Below are positions 10,759 through 20,416 of a DNA stretch of 46,188 nt, piece by piece. A program made the translations under genes and the position numbers. Position 1 is the stretch's first letter; every line of letters starts with the position of its first letter. The stretch is from Clostridia bacterium (GTDB lineage Bacteria > Bacillota > Clostridia > TANB77 > CAG-508). The notes under the pieces are model-generated. The model worked only from the letters and a program-made list of their open reading frames with translations. It searched no databases and was not told where the DNA came from. The stretch covers positions 1 to 46,188 of the forward strand of contig JAFWKV010000039.1 of NCBI GenBank assembly GCA_017511265.1. The letters run 5' to 3'.

Positions 10759-10961
10759 AAATTTTAGAATGAGTAATTACAGGCAGCTCCAAGCTATAAT
10801 TAATCATTTTGAAATACCGCGTAAGCGACCAAACGAGCGGAGCGAGTGCGATTGGAGCAAGCTACAGACTAGTTTATTATAATTCGTAGCTTGCGACACA
10901 CAAGGTATAAAAAATGATTAATTATAGCTTGGAGCTGCCTGTAATTATTCATTCTAAATTT
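10759..10961. repeat. 203-bp hairpin element with a GC-richer core
   Basis: The arms are about 60 nt each (10759-10818 and 10904-10961). A 37-bp stretch in them (AATTACAGGCAGCTCCAAGC...) is perfectly complementary. The 85-nt interior is clearly richer in GC than its surroundings (GAGCGGAGCGAGTGCG) and holds a nested 9-bp stem, GCAAGCTAC/GTAGCTTGC (10857-10865 and 10886-10894). There is no ORF of note inside. It could be a MITE-like element or a structured RNA. The sequence does not decide between these. Confidence 0.7.
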
Positions 10962-10989
10962 GTTTTAGCTTCATATAATCTAGCAAGAG

Positions 10990-11835
10990 GTGATTACTAT
11001 AAAAGCATTTTTTGTAAAAGAAGCTGACAAGCTTAATATATTAAAACATATATTTAATGTTATAGATATACATAACAATGAATTAATAATGCAACCATTA
11101 AAAGATAATTTGAAACAAAGGAAGATAAATAGAATTACAAGAAAAATAGTGAAAATTTGTAAAAAGAAAAATGTAGCAAGCATAGTGCTAAGTAAAAGAT
11201 TAAAATCAAACCAAGAATTAGTAAATGAAATAATTGAAAATAATATACACGTTTTTAATGGCAGATGGCTATTTAATTATATGGCTTATGATGCAGTAGA
11301 GTACATATTACAACAAAATGGAAGAAAAAAAGAAAAAACCGAAATTTCGATACTTACAAATAATTTAACACATCCTTCAATAGAAACAATAAAAATGCTA
11401 GTCAAAGAGTATAAAAGAGTTAATGTAGTAACAAACAATATTGATAAGTTTAAATATTTGGAAAATAAAATTTATAATGAATATGGAATTATGATTACTG
11501 TAACAAATAATAAAAGAAAAAGTTTACAAAAATCGGAAATTATTTTAAATTTTGATTTTTCAAAAGAACTACTGAATAAATATAATATCTATGATGAGGC
11601 TATTATAATAAATATACAAGGTAATATGAAGATTACAAAAAAGAGATTTAATGGACTTAATTTAAATGATTATGAAATATGGTCCACAAAAGCGTATGAT
11701 TATTTTGAAATAGGTAAAATAAATGATTTTGATTTAAAGGATTTACTTGAAGCTGAACTTTATAGAAGAGATTCTTTTTATAATATAAGGCAAGATATAG
11801 TGAAGGGACATTTTAAAATTAAAAACCTTTCTTGA
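10990..11835 (+). CDS. Conserved-looking protein of unknown function
   Basis: The product is up to 281 aa, Lys- and Ile-rich, with no TM segments. I do not recognise a family. The N-terminal 100 residues end in ENNIHVFNGRWLFNYMAYDAVEYIL. The second half has a Rossmann-like alternation (EISILTNNLTHPSIETIKML, VNVVTNNIDKF, SEIILNFDF, AIIINIQGN), vaguely like nucleotide-binding dehydrogenases, but lacks a clear GxGxxG. The start is uncertain: GTG 10990 lies inside AAGAGGTGAT, which is itself a good ribosome site, so initiation might occur a few codons downstream at a non-standard codon. It sits alone between two hairpin elements. Confidence 0.55.
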   Translation: MITIKAFFVKEADKLNILKHIFNVIDIHNNELIMQPLKDNLKQRKINRITRKIVKICKKKNVASIVLSKRLKSNQELVNEIIENNIHVFNGRWLFNYMAYDAVEYILQQNGRKKEKTEISILTNNLTHPSIETIKMLVKEYKRVNVVTNNIDKFKYLENKIYNEYGIMITVTNNKRKSLQKSEIILNFDFSKELLNKYNIYDEAIIINIQGNMKITKKRFNGLNLNDYEIWSTKAYDYFEIGKINDFDLKDLLEAELYRRDSFYNIRQDIVKGHFKIKNLS

Positions 11836-11841
11836 AAACAT

Positions 11842-12004
11842 GTTACAGTTTAGACTAGATTATAATCATTTCCGCCTAAATGTTGATATATAAATATATT
11901 TTGAACAAAACATAGCTGGGGCCTTCCTACGGGTCTTGTTCTTAACAATATATTTATATATCAGCATTTAGGCTACTCTATAAAAGTTTAGTCTGAACAG
12001 TAAC
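11842..12004. repeat. Long imperfect hairpin element between the unknown gene and the PBP gene
   Basis: The arms are 11842-11900 and 11947-12004. The inner 25 bp (CCTAAATG-TGATATATAAATATATT) and the outer ends (GTTAC...AGACTA) pair well, and the middle is mismatched. The loop holds a further 6-bp stem GAACAA/TTGTTC and a short GC-richer stretch (GCTGGGGCCTTCCTACGGG). It begins 6 bp after the upstream stop and may act as terminator or be a small inserted element. It does not share sequence with the hairpin at 10759-10961. Confidence 0.6.
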
Positions 12005-12086
12005 GAAAACATCAAGTTTTTTGCACTAAAGTCTTTTAATTTATAAAAAAATATTATATAATAATGGGGTCAAGGAGGAGAAACCA

Positions 12087-14922
12087 ATGGCTGATAATAG
12101 AAGAGATAGAGGACGCAGTAAAAAAACAAACATAAGACATAGAAGTAGTAGTGCAAAAACTAGAGCAACAAGTAATGAGCGTAGAAGAAAAACAACAAGA
12201 ACAAATAATAGTACTACAAAGAAGAAAACAACAAGAAATCCTAAAAACGAAACAGTAATCTCAAAAAGAGAAGAAAGAAATGCAAAAGGAAAGAAAAAAA
12301 CGAAGAAGAATGGAAAACTAAAATTTAAATACAAACATCCAAAATTATCATTACTAATAAAACTAATGATAATACTAATTCTATTATTAACTGTAGTTGC
12401 AACAGGAATAGTAGTAGGGTATGTATTTGGATTTTTTGGTGACGACTTTACAATAGACGAAAAAGAACTAAAAATAGCAGCATCTAATTCTGTGGTGGTA
12501 AATAGTGAAGGTGCAGTTCTTGCAGACTTAAGTGGTGACGAAAAAAGAAAAATTATATCTTTAGATGAAATGGCAGATTATTTACCAAAAGCCTATGTAG
12601 CAATTGAAGATGAAAGATTCTATCAACATCATGGTATAGACATAAAAAGAACAGGAGGAGCTATATTTACTTATATTTTCAAAAAGAATGATTCATCTTA
12701 TGGTGGTAGTACAATAACACAACAGTTAGTAAAAAATATTACTAAAGAAAGTGATAAATCAATACTTAGAAAAGTAAAAGAATGGTCAAAAGCTTATCAA
12801 GTAGAAAAAATTCTATCTAAAGAAGAAATTCTTGAACTTTATCTAAACATATTATTTGTAGGCGGAACAAATTATGGTGTAGAACTAGGAGCAGAACATT
12901 ACTTCAATAAAACAGCAAAAGACCTTGACCTAGCAGAATGTGCCTTTTTAGCAGGAATTAATAACTCACCAAACGCATATAATCCTTATGATACAAATAA
13001 GGACAATACAGAAACAATAAAAAAGAGAACAAAAACAGTACTTAAAAAAATGAAAGACACAGGAGCAATAACAAATGAAGAAGAATACAATCAAGCAGTA
13101 GCAAAAGTAGATGAAGGATTAAAATTTGAAAAAATGCCATCTAAAGGAAACTTATATTCATACCATACAGATGCATTATTAACCCAAGTTATAGAGCAAG
13201 TTGCAGAAGAAAAGGGAATATCAAAACAACTTGCAGAAAACTATGTATATAGTAGTGGACTAAAAATATACTCAACAGAAAATGCAGAAATACAACAAAC
13301 AATGGAAGCAGAATTTGCAAAAACACAAAAATATTCACTAACATCAAGAAAAACAACAGATGAAGAAGGTAATAAAGCAACAAGTGAAGCTGCAATGGTT
13401 ATTATAGACCATTCAACAGGTCAGGTACTTGGAACAGTTGGGGGACTTGGAGATAAATCACAATCAAGAGGACTAAACAGAGCAACACAAAGTAAGAGAC
13501 AAACAGGCTCATCAATGAAGCCGATTGCAGATGTAGTACCAGGACTAGAAGAAGGAATAATAACAGCAGCAACAGAATATGCTGATTCTGAAACAGAATT
13601 TGCAGGAAATTATAAGCCTAAAAACTACAACCACTTTAGAGGGGTTATAACAGTAAGAGATGCTATAGAAACATCACAAAACATTCCATTTGTTAAAATA
13701 ATGGCAGAACTTACACCAGCAAAATCTATGGAATATTTAAAGAAAATGGGAATAACATCATTAGATGATACACGAGACAATGTATTATCATTAGCTATTG
13801 GTGGTTTAACAAACGGTATTAGTCCATTAGAGATGGCTGCAGCGTATGCAGCAATAGCAAATGATGGAGTATATATTGAGCCAACATTCTATACAAAAGT
13901 AACAGATGTTAATGGAGAAACAGTATTAGAGCCAAAGCAAAAAACAGAAAGAATAATGTCTGAAGGAAATGCATATATAGCAAAAGACATACTTACAGCA
14001 CCAGTAGTTGGAAGTAGCGGAACAGCAAAATATTGTGCAATTCCAGGAATAGAAACAGCAGCCAAAACAGGTACAACAAACAATGACTATGACAGATGGC
14101 TATGTGGATTTACACCATATTACACAGCAGCTACTTGGTATGGATTTGACGTAAATGAAGAAATAATATATAGTGGTACAAACCCAGCAGGACAAATATG
14201 GAGTAATATAATGAAACCAATACATCAAAATCTTCCAAATGCAGACTTTGTACGTCCTGATAATATTGTTGAAGCATCGGTATACTCTTCAGGAAGTGGT
14301 TCTAGATATACAGAAGTATTTGTACAAGGAACAGTTCCAGAAGAAGGCGAAGGAAAACGCTCAGGAGCTTATGAAATATGTACAGAATCAGGATTACGTG
14401 CAACAGAATTTTGCCCAGAAACTGAAACAAGATATTTTGGAACAGGGCGGAGTACCAAAAGAACAATTAAATTTATGGAAAACCACAGGATATGGAGGTT
14501 CAGGTAAAGGTTCAGCACCTACAGAAAAATGTAACATTCATACAAGAGAATCAGCTACAGAAACGAAACAAACTGAAACTACTAAAACTGAACAAAGCTC
14601 ATCAAAACCTAAAATTGCATTAAGTGGAGGTTCAACTATTACTTTAAATGTAGGAGACACATATTCAGAACCTGGATATTCAGCATCAGATGACACCGAT
14701 GGGGACATTACAGGTAAAGTTAAAGTAACAATACCAGGAGGTAAGGTAGATACATCATCCGCAGGTACTGTATATATAAAATATACAGTAATAAATTCAT
14801 CAGGAAAAAAAGATACTGCAACCAGAACAGTTAAAATTGTAGGAAAAGCTAAGCCAGACCCAACACCAGAACCAGAACCAACGCCAGAGCCAGATCCATC
14901 AGAAAATGAAACAACACCATAA
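12087..14922 (+). pseudogene. Class A penicillin-binding protein (PBP1A-type), frameshifted near its C-terminus
   Basis: The reading frame from ATG 12087 encodes a very basic N-terminal tail, a TM helix (about 88-113), a GT51 glycosyltransferase (EDERFYQHHGID, GGSTITQQLVKNI) and a transpeptidase with the active Ser in TGSSMK (475-478), SQN and AKTGTTNNDYDRW. After CTESGLRATEFCPETETRYFGTG this frame reads about 20 unrelated residues and stops at 14507. Removing one G from GGG 14445-14447 restores GGVPKEQLNLWKTTGYG and then a DUF5011-like Ig domain (about 14620-14850) and a Pro-Glu tail ending at 14922, about 944 aa in all. Both catalytic domains precede the shift, so a product of 806 aa may still work. 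A sequencing error is possible. Confidence 0.85.
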
Positions 14923-14952
14923 GTTTTTAAATAGCATTATCAAGGAGGAATA

Positions 14953-16341
14953 ATGGAAATATATTTTTACAATACATTAACACATAAAAAAGAAGAATTT
15001 AAGCCAATTAATGAAGAGAAAATAAAAATGTATAGCTGTGGACCTACGGTCTACAGCTATGCCCACATTGGCAATTTTAGAACCTATATTTTTATGGACA
15101 GCCTAAGACGAGTATTAAAATATAATGGATACAAAATGAAGCATGTAATGAATATTACAGACGTAGGACATTTAACTTCAGATGCAGACACAGGTGAAGA
15201 CAAAATGGAAAAAGCAGCAAAAAAAGAAGGAAAAAATCCTCGTGAAATAGCAGAACACTATACTAATATTTTTATGAAAGACATAGAAAATCTAAACATA
15301 GATATGCCTGAAATCATAACAAAAGCTACAGACAATATTCCTCAAATGCTAGAAATGGTTCAAGAGATAGTAAAAAATGGTTATGGATATGAAACAAGCA
15401 CAGGAATTTATTTTGATGTATCAAAGTTAGATAAATATCCAGTTTTATCAAACAATAGTGTAGAAGGGCAAGAAGCAGGAGCAAGAATAGAGGTAGATTC
15501 AGAAAAGAAAAACCCTTATGATTTTGCAATATGGATAAAAGCACCAGAAAATCACATAATGAAATGGGATAGCCCATGGGGTAAAAGCTACCCAGGTTGG
15601 CATATAGAATGTTCAGCAATGGGAAGACGTTATTTAGGAGAAAATTTTGACATCCACACAGGTGGAGTAGACCACATACCAATACATCACGAAAACGAGA
15701 TAGCACAATGTAAAGGAGCATTTGGACATAATCCAGCATCATATTGGATGCACTGTGAATTCCTATTGGTGGACGGTGGTAAAATGTCAAAATCATTAGG
15801 CAATATTTATACTCTTGATCAATTACAAGAACAAGGCATTGAACCATTAGCATATAAACTATTTTGTTATAGTTCACATTATAGAAACAAATTAAACTTT
15901 ACATTTGAAGGGGCAAAAGCAAACCAAATTTCATTAAATAGACTAAGACAAGGATATGCAAACCATAAAAATGGAGAAGAAAATGTTGATGAAAGCACTA
16001 TTAAAGAATTTGAGAAAAGATTTCATCAAGCAATAAATGATGACCTAAATATGCCACTTGCAATGGGAGTTGTTTGGGAAGTAGTACGCTTTGAAAAAAA
16101 ATCACCAAAACTTGCAGAATTACTATTAAAATTTGATACTGTTTTGGGATTAAAAATAGACGAGAATCCTCAGCAACAAACTGAATCAATCCCAGAAGAA
16201 GTTCAAAAAATTATAGAAGAAAGAAACCTAGCAAGAAAAGAAAAAAATTGGGCAGAATCAGATAGATTAAGAGATAAATTACAAGAATTAGGATATACAG
16301 TTAAAGACACAAAAGAGGGAACAGAAATAAGCAAAACTTAG
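14953..16341 (+). CDS. cysS: Cysteinyl-tRNA synthetase
   Basis: The product is 462 aa, the standard length. It charges tRNA-Cys. The zinc ligands are visible in YSCGPTVY, GWHIECSAMG and HHENEIAQ. The HIGH motif reads AHIGNFRTYIF and the KMSKS motif GGKMSKSLGN. The C-terminal DALR-type and anticodon-binding regions (ERNLARKEKNWAESDRLRDKLQELG) are complete. ATG 14953 follows AAGGAGG. It lies 21 bp before argS, likely in the same operon. Confidence 0.97.
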   Translation: MEIYFYNTLTHKKEEFKPINEEKIKMYSCGPTVYSYAHIGNFRTYIFMDSLRRVLKYNGYKMKHVMNITDVGHLTSDADTGEDKMEKAAKKEGKNPREIAEHYTNIFMKDIENLNIDMPEIITKATDNIPQMLEMVQEIVKNGYGYETSTGIYFDVSKLDKYPVLSNNSVEGQEAGARIEVDSEKKNPYDFAIWIKAPENHIMKWDSPWGKSYPGWHIECSAMGRRYLGENFDIHTGGVDHIPIHHENEIAQCKGAFGHNPASYWMHCEFLLVDGGKMSKSLGNIYTLDQLQEQGIEPLAYKLFCYSSHYRNKLNFTFEGAKANQISLNRLRQGYANHKNGEENVDESTIKEFEKRFHQAINDDLNMPLAMGVVWEVVRFEKKSPKLAELLLKFDTVLGLKIDENPQQQTESIPEEVQKIIEERNLARKEKNWAESDRLRDKLQELGYTVKDTKEGTEISKT

Positions 16342-16362
16342 AAAAATTAATAGGTGATGTAA

Positions 16363-18162
16363 ATGATAAATTTCAAAAAAGAAATAGCAAAACAAATAAG
16401 TAAAAATGTAGACATTTCTGCAGAACAAATAGAAACATATATAGAAGTACCAAAAGATAGTAGCAAAGGCGACTACGCATTTCCATGCTTCAGACTAGCA
16501 AAAGAGTTAAAAAAATCACCACAGATAATAGCACAAGAAATAGAACAAAAATTACAAATAGATCAGAAAGTAATGGAAAAAGCAGAAGTTGTAGGAGCAT
16601 ACATAAACTTCTATATAAATAAACAAACACTTGCAAAAGAAATAATCGATGGTTTTCAAACGGAAGAAATTGCCGATGAGGACGGAGAAAGCGATGCTTT
16701 GGGGACGGAGGAAAAAGTATCACCTTCGCCCGAAGGTGATACTTTTTCCTCCGTCCCCAAAGCATCGCTTTCTCCGTCTACAAAAATAGAACAGAACATA
16801 GTTATAGATTATTCAGCACCAAATATAGCAAAGCCATTCCATATAGGGCATTTGCGTTCAACAGTAATAGGACAAGCATTATATAACATATACAAATATT
16901 TGGGGTATAACGTAACTGGAGTAAACCACTTAGGTGACTATGGAACACAATTTGGCAAAATGATAGAAGGCTACAAAATGTGGGGAGACGAATACGACAT
17001 AGAAAATGACCCAATAAACGAATTAACCAAAATATATGTACGCATAAATAATCTATGTAAAGAAGACGAAAATGTACTACAAGCATGTAGGGATAACTTC
17101 AAAAAGCTAGAAGATGGAGACGAATATTGTACTAAAATTTGGAACAAATTTAAAGAGCTAAGTTTAAAAGAATTTCAAAGGGTGTACGACTTGCTAGGAG
17201 TTACTTTTGACTCATACAATGGAGAAGCATTTTACTCAGACAAAATGGATGAAGTAGTAGAATTACTAGAAAAAGCAGGAGTATTAAAAGACTCACAAGG
17301 TGCAAAAGTGGTAGAAATGGAAGACAAAAATATGCCACCACTTATAGTCATTAAATCAAATGGTTCTACAACTTATGCAACAAGAGACTTGGCAGCAATA
17401 CTATATAGAGCAAGAACGTATGACTTTACAAAAGATTTATATGTTGTTTCTTATGAACAAACATTACACTTTAAAGAATTATTTGAAGTTGCAAAATATT
17501 TAGGATTAGATGAAAAATACTTAAAAGGTTTAGAACATGTTCCATTTGGCATGGTACAATTAAAAAGCGGGAAAATGTCAACAAGAGAGGGCAATGTAAT
17601 AAAACTAGAAGACCTATTAAACGAAGCAATAAGCAGAGCTAAAAACATAATAGAGCAAAAAAATCCAGACTTAGAAAACAAAGAAGAAGTAGCACAAAAA
17701 GTAGGAATTGGAGCAATTGTATTCAATGACCTAGCAAATAGCAGAATAAAAGATGAAATATTTGACTGGGACGAAATACTAAACTTCCAAGGAGAAACAG
17801 GGCCATATATACAATATACGTATGTTAGAACAAAAAGTGTTGTAGAAAAGGCTGGTGGAGTTCCTGCTGTAGATAGCATTAATTCTGAATATTTAATTGA
17901 TGAGTATTCAACAAATATTTTAAAACTTATTTATAATTTTGAAGATGTTTTAGTACAAGTAACAGACAAAAATGAGCCTTCAATTTTGTCAAGGTATTTA
18001 ATTGACCTTGCAAAGGCATATAGCTCTTTTTATAATGAAAATAAAATTATAAATGATGATAAAGATATTCAAAATGCTAGGGTTTATTTGACTTTTATGG
18101 TTGGCACGGTATTAAAAACTGGTGCACAATTATTGGGAATACAAATGCCTGATAAAATGTAG
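16363..18162 (+). CDS. argS: Arginyl-tRNA synthetase with an in-frame repeat-palindrome insert
   Basis: The product is 599 aa. It charges tRNA-Arg. The N-terminal tRNA-binding domain (1-90), the HIGH motif in SAPNIAKPFHIGHLRS (about 153-168), the KMSTREGNVI loop (about 404-413) and the C-terminal DALR domain are all intact. Between the N-terminal and catalytic domains, residues about 107-139 ([20 protein letters not shown]...) are encoded entirely by a GTCCCC-family palindrome (16681-16778). This adds about 33 residues in a surface-loop position without breaking the frame. The rest matches the family well, so the enzyme is likely active. ATG 16363 follows a GGTGATG site. Confidence 0.96.
   Translation: MINFKKEIAKQISKNVDISAEQIETYIEVPKDSSKGDYAFPCFRLAKELKKSPQIIAQEIEQKLQIDQKVMEKAEVVGAYINFYINKQTLAKEIIDGFQTEEIADEDGESDALGTEEKVSPSPEGDTFSSVPKASLSPSTKIEQNIVIDYSAPNIAKPFHIGHLRSTVIGQALYNIYKYLGYNVTGVNHLGDYGTQFGKMIEGYKMWGDEYDIENDPINELTKIYVRINNLCKEDENVLQACRDNFKKLEDGDEYCTKIWNKFKELSLKEFQRVYDLLGVTFDSYNGEAFYSDKMDEVVELLEKAGVLKDSQGAKVVEMEDKNMPPLIVIKSNGSTTYATRDLAAILYRARTYDFTKDLYVVSYEQTLHFKELFEVAKYLGLDEKYLKGLEHVPFGMVQLKSGKMSTREGNVIKLEDLLNEAISRAKNIIEQKNPDLENKEEVAQKVGIGAIVFNDLANSRIKDEIFDWDEILNFQGETGPYIQYTYVRTKSVVEKAGGVPAVDSINSEYLIDEYSTNILKLIYNFEDVLVQVTDKNEPSILSRYLIDLAKAYSSFYNENKIINDDKDIQNARVYLTFMVGTVLKTGAQLLGIQMPDKM
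16681..16778. repeat. Perfect 48-bp-arm palindrome inserted within argS
   Basis: The left arm 16681-16728 and right arm 16731-16778 are exact reverse complements around a 2-nt centre. The arms contain GGGGACGGAGGAAAAAGTATCACC, shown here in two parts for its key motifs: GGGGACGGAGG and AAAAAGTATCACC. Both also occur at 6739-6952. The insert is read through as protein in the argS frame. Confidence 0.95.
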
Positions 18163-18180
18163 AAAGGAAAGTAGTAACAA

Positions 18181-18879
18181 ATGGGAAATGGTAAATTAAT
18201 AGTTGCAATAATAATTGTATTACTTTTAATAGGAGGGCTTGTTGGTGGATTTTTATATATGCAAAATAATAGTAAGCAAGCAGGAATTTTACAAGAAGAA
18301 ATGACTAAACTTGCAGAATCAGATTTTTTAAATGAAGAAATAGATATGAATATAAAATCAGGCGGAGATTATGGTAAGGTAGAAGAAGCAGTAAAAGAAT
18401 ATTTAAATGGTGTAAAAACAACATATAATGACTTGAAAACATTTTGCAATAATGAAGATGTTACAAAAATATTGTCACCAGAAAATATATCAGCAGATGA
18501 AGCAGAATTAACAGTAGTACAACAAAAGGTAGATGAATATAACCAAAAGCTAACACAACTAACCAATAGTGTTGCATCAATTGCAAGTGAAGATGAAATA
18601 TTAAAAACAATAGAAAGCAAAGAAGTAAGAGACAATTACATAGACGTATACAAAAACATAATGTTAAATGAAGCTGTTCAAGCTAAGCTGACATCTATAC
18701 AACAAAAAGCAGAAAATGAACAGTTAAAAGCAAAAGAAAAAATAGAAGGACTAGAAAAAGTTGTAGAATTTCTACAAAAAAACAGTAAATACTGGGAAGT
18801 AAATGATGGAAAACTACAATTTACAAATGTAAACAAACTAGGAGAATACTATCAATTATTAAATGGAGCGGAACAGTAA
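18181..18879 (+). CDS. Membrane-anchored coiled-coil protein of unknown function
   Basis: The product is 232 aa. ATG 18181 follows GAAAGGAAAG. One N-terminal TM helix (about 6-27) is followed by an extracytoplasmic, mostly helical region rich in Glu, Lys and Gln with heptad-like patterns (VQQKVDEYNQKLTQLTNSV; QQKAENEQLKAKEKIEGLEKVVEFL). There is no recognised domain. It ends 1 bp before the VanZ-like gene and follows argS by 18 bp, so an operon argS-18181-vanZ-galE is likely. Confidence 0.65.
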   Translation: MGNGKLIVAIIIVLLLIGGLVGGFLYMQNNSKQAGILQEEMTKLAESDFLNEEIDMNIKSGGDYGKVEEAVKEYLNGVKTTYNDLKTFCNNEDVTKILSPENISADEAELTVVQQKVDEYNQKLTQLTNSVASIASEDEILKTIESKEVRDNYIDVYKNIMLNEAVQAKLTSIQQKAENEQLKAKEKIEGLEKVVEFLQKNSKYWEVNDGKLQFTNVNKLGEYYQLLNGAEQ

Positions 18880-18880
18880 A

Positions 18881-19336
18881 ATGTTTTTAATAAATAAAAT
18901 TACCAAAAAGCAAATAATATATGCCATCTTAATTTTAATTTGGATGGCAATTGTATTTGCTTTTTCAAATCAACCAGCTGACAATTCAAGTCAAAGTAGT
19001 GGCAGAATAACAGAAATAGTAATGAAAATTATAGCTAAAGAGCCAGCAAAAAGAACACAAGAATTAACTGATATGGTGGAAACAATTGTTAGAAAGACGG
19101 CACACTTTTCACTATATGCAGTAGGAGGCTTTTTAATGGCAGGCTTAGTTAATACAACAAAAGTATCTAATAAAAAATTAATTATTTATGCAATATTTTT
19201 TACTACTTTGTATGCCTGTACAGATGAAATACATCAACTTTTTGTAGACGGCAGATCAGGAGAAATACGTGATGTACTTATTGATGGAACAGGTGCAACA
19301 CTTGGTACGATGCTATATTTGTTAACAAAAAAATAA
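18881..19336 (+). CDS. VanZ-like membrane protein (copy 1)
   Basis: The product is 151 aa. ATG 18881 is chosen because GGAG lies about 12 bp upstream; an in-frame ATG at 18863 has no site. There are four TM segments. VanZ-family motifs are present: MAIVFAFSNQPADNSSQSS, RKTAHFSLYAVGGFLMAG and YACTDEIHQLFVDGRSGEIRDVLIDGTGATLG. VanZ proteins give low-level teicoplanin resistance in enterococci, but most genomic homologues are uncharacterised. Two further homologues lie at 36070-36603 and, truncated, at 44501-44800. This one shares the motifs but is clearly diverged from them. Confidence 0.85.
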   Translation: MFLINKITKKQIIYAILILIWMAIVFAFSNQPADNSSQSSGRITEIVMKIIAKEPAKRTQELTDMVETIVRKTAHFSLYAVGGFLMAGLVNTTKVSNKKLIIYAIFFTTLYACTDEIHQLFVDGRSGEIRDVLIDGTGATLGTMLYLLTKK

Positions 19337-19349
19337 GGAGGAAAAGAAC

Positions 19350-20351
19350 ATGTCAATTCTTTTAACAGGTGGCACAGGATATATAGGAAGCCACACAGCA
19401 GTAGAGTTAATAAATAAAGGTTATGATGTAGTTATAGTAGATAACCTTTCAAATAGTAAAAAAGAAGTTATAGGAAAGATAAAACAAATAACAGGAGTAG
19501 AACCTAAATTTTATGAAGTAGACGTATTAAACAGAAAAGCACTAGAGCAAGTATTTGAAGAAAACAATATAGAAGCGGTAATCAACTTTGCAGGATACAA
19601 AGCAGTAGGAGAAAGTGTACAAAAGCCATTAGAATATTACCAAAACAACATAACAGGATGTGTAACATTATTACAAACAATGAAGAAATACAATGTAAAA
19701 AAATTCATATTCAGCTCATCTGCAACAGTATATGGAGACCCAGAAGTCATTCCAATAACAGAAAAGTGCAAAACAGGAGGAACAACAAACCCTTATGGAA
19801 CAACAAAGCTATTTATAGAACAAATTCTTAAAGACTTATATAACTCAGACAACACATGGGATATATGCATATTAAGGTACTTTAACCCAGTAGGAGCACA
19901 TGAAAGTGGATTAATAGGCGAAGAACCACAAGGAATACCAAACAATTTAATGCCATATATAGTAAGAGTAGCAAATGGAACATTAAAAGAACTATCAGTA
20001 TTTGGAAATGACTATGATACAAAAGACGGAACAGGAGTAAGAGATTACATACATGTAGTAGATTTAGCAAAAGGACATGTATGTGCATTAGATAAGCTAA
20101 ATAAAGAAAATGAAGGGCTATACATATATAACCTAGGAACAGGTAATGGATATAGTGTATTAGAAATGGTACAAGCTTTTGAAAAAGCAACAGGCAAAAA
20201 AGTGCCATATAAAATAACTCCAAGAAGACCAGGAGATATTGCAACATGTTATGCAGACCCTGCAAAAGCAAAGCAGGAGCTTGGCTGGGAGGCTACTAAA
20301 ACTTTAGAAGATATGTGTAGAGACTCTTGGAGGTATATAGAAAAGAATTAA
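19350..20351 (+). CDS. galE: UDP-glucose 4-epimerase
   Basis: The product is 333 aa. It interconverts UDP-glucose and UDP-galactose. NAD binding is shown by LLTGGTGYIGSHTAVEL at the N-terminus. The catalytic pair appears as SSSATVYG and YGTTK (Tyr about 149). VRDYIHVVDLAKGH and GTGNGYSVLEMV are family signatures. ATG 19350 follows AAGGAGG. The product probably feeds the exopolysaccharide cluster 3 kb downstream. Its last roughly 55 bp are found again, slightly diverged, at about 21012-21075. Confidence 0.96.
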   Translation: MSILLTGGTGYIGSHTAVELINKGYDVVIVDNLSNSKKEVIGKIKQITGVEPKFYEVDVLNRKALEQVFEENNIEAVINFAGYKAVGESVQKPLEYYQNNITGCVTLLQTMKKYNVKKFIFSSSATVYGDPEVIPITEKCKTGGTTNPYGTTKLFIEQILKDLYNSDNTWDICILRYFNPVGAHESGLIGEEPQGIPNNLMPYIVRVANGTLKELSVFGNDYDTKDGTGVRDYIHVVDLAKGHVCALDKLNKENEGLYIYNLGTGNGYSVLEMVQAFEKATGKKVPYKITPRRPGDIATCYADPAKAKQELGWEATKTLEDMCRDSWRYIEKN

Positions 20352-20416
20352 AAAGTGCCTGCTAAAAATGTTAAAAAGTGTCGACTAATATTATTAAAAA
20401 GTGCCTATTAAACATT
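20348..20416 (+). repeat. Three tandem 23-bp units directly after galE
   Basis: Units at 20348-20370, 20371-20393 and 20394-20416 each begin TTAAAAAGTG and are exactly 23 bp, with variation in the second half. The galE stop codon lies in the first unit. The array ends where the truncated DUF4143 gene begins, marking a rearrangement junction. Confidence 0.8.

Noticed and set aside
10820..10900. tRNA-like gene in the GC-richer core of the hairpin element
   Set aside because: I could not find a T-arm GTTCRANNC motif, a 7-bp acceptor stem or an anticodon arm in order.
14439..14460. Programmed +1 frameshift in the PBP gene
   Set aside because: No slippery sequence, stop-codon stimulus or downstream structure is visible; an indel or sequencing error is simpler.
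15326..15877. 183-codon open frame on the minus strand
   Set aside because: It lies wholly inside cysS on the other strand, is rich in Leu and Tyr as expected from reversed AT-rich codons, and has no ribosome site.
19882..20271. 129-codon minus-strand frame inside galE
   Set aside because: Antisense shadow of a clear gene; low-complexity Leu-rich text without domains.
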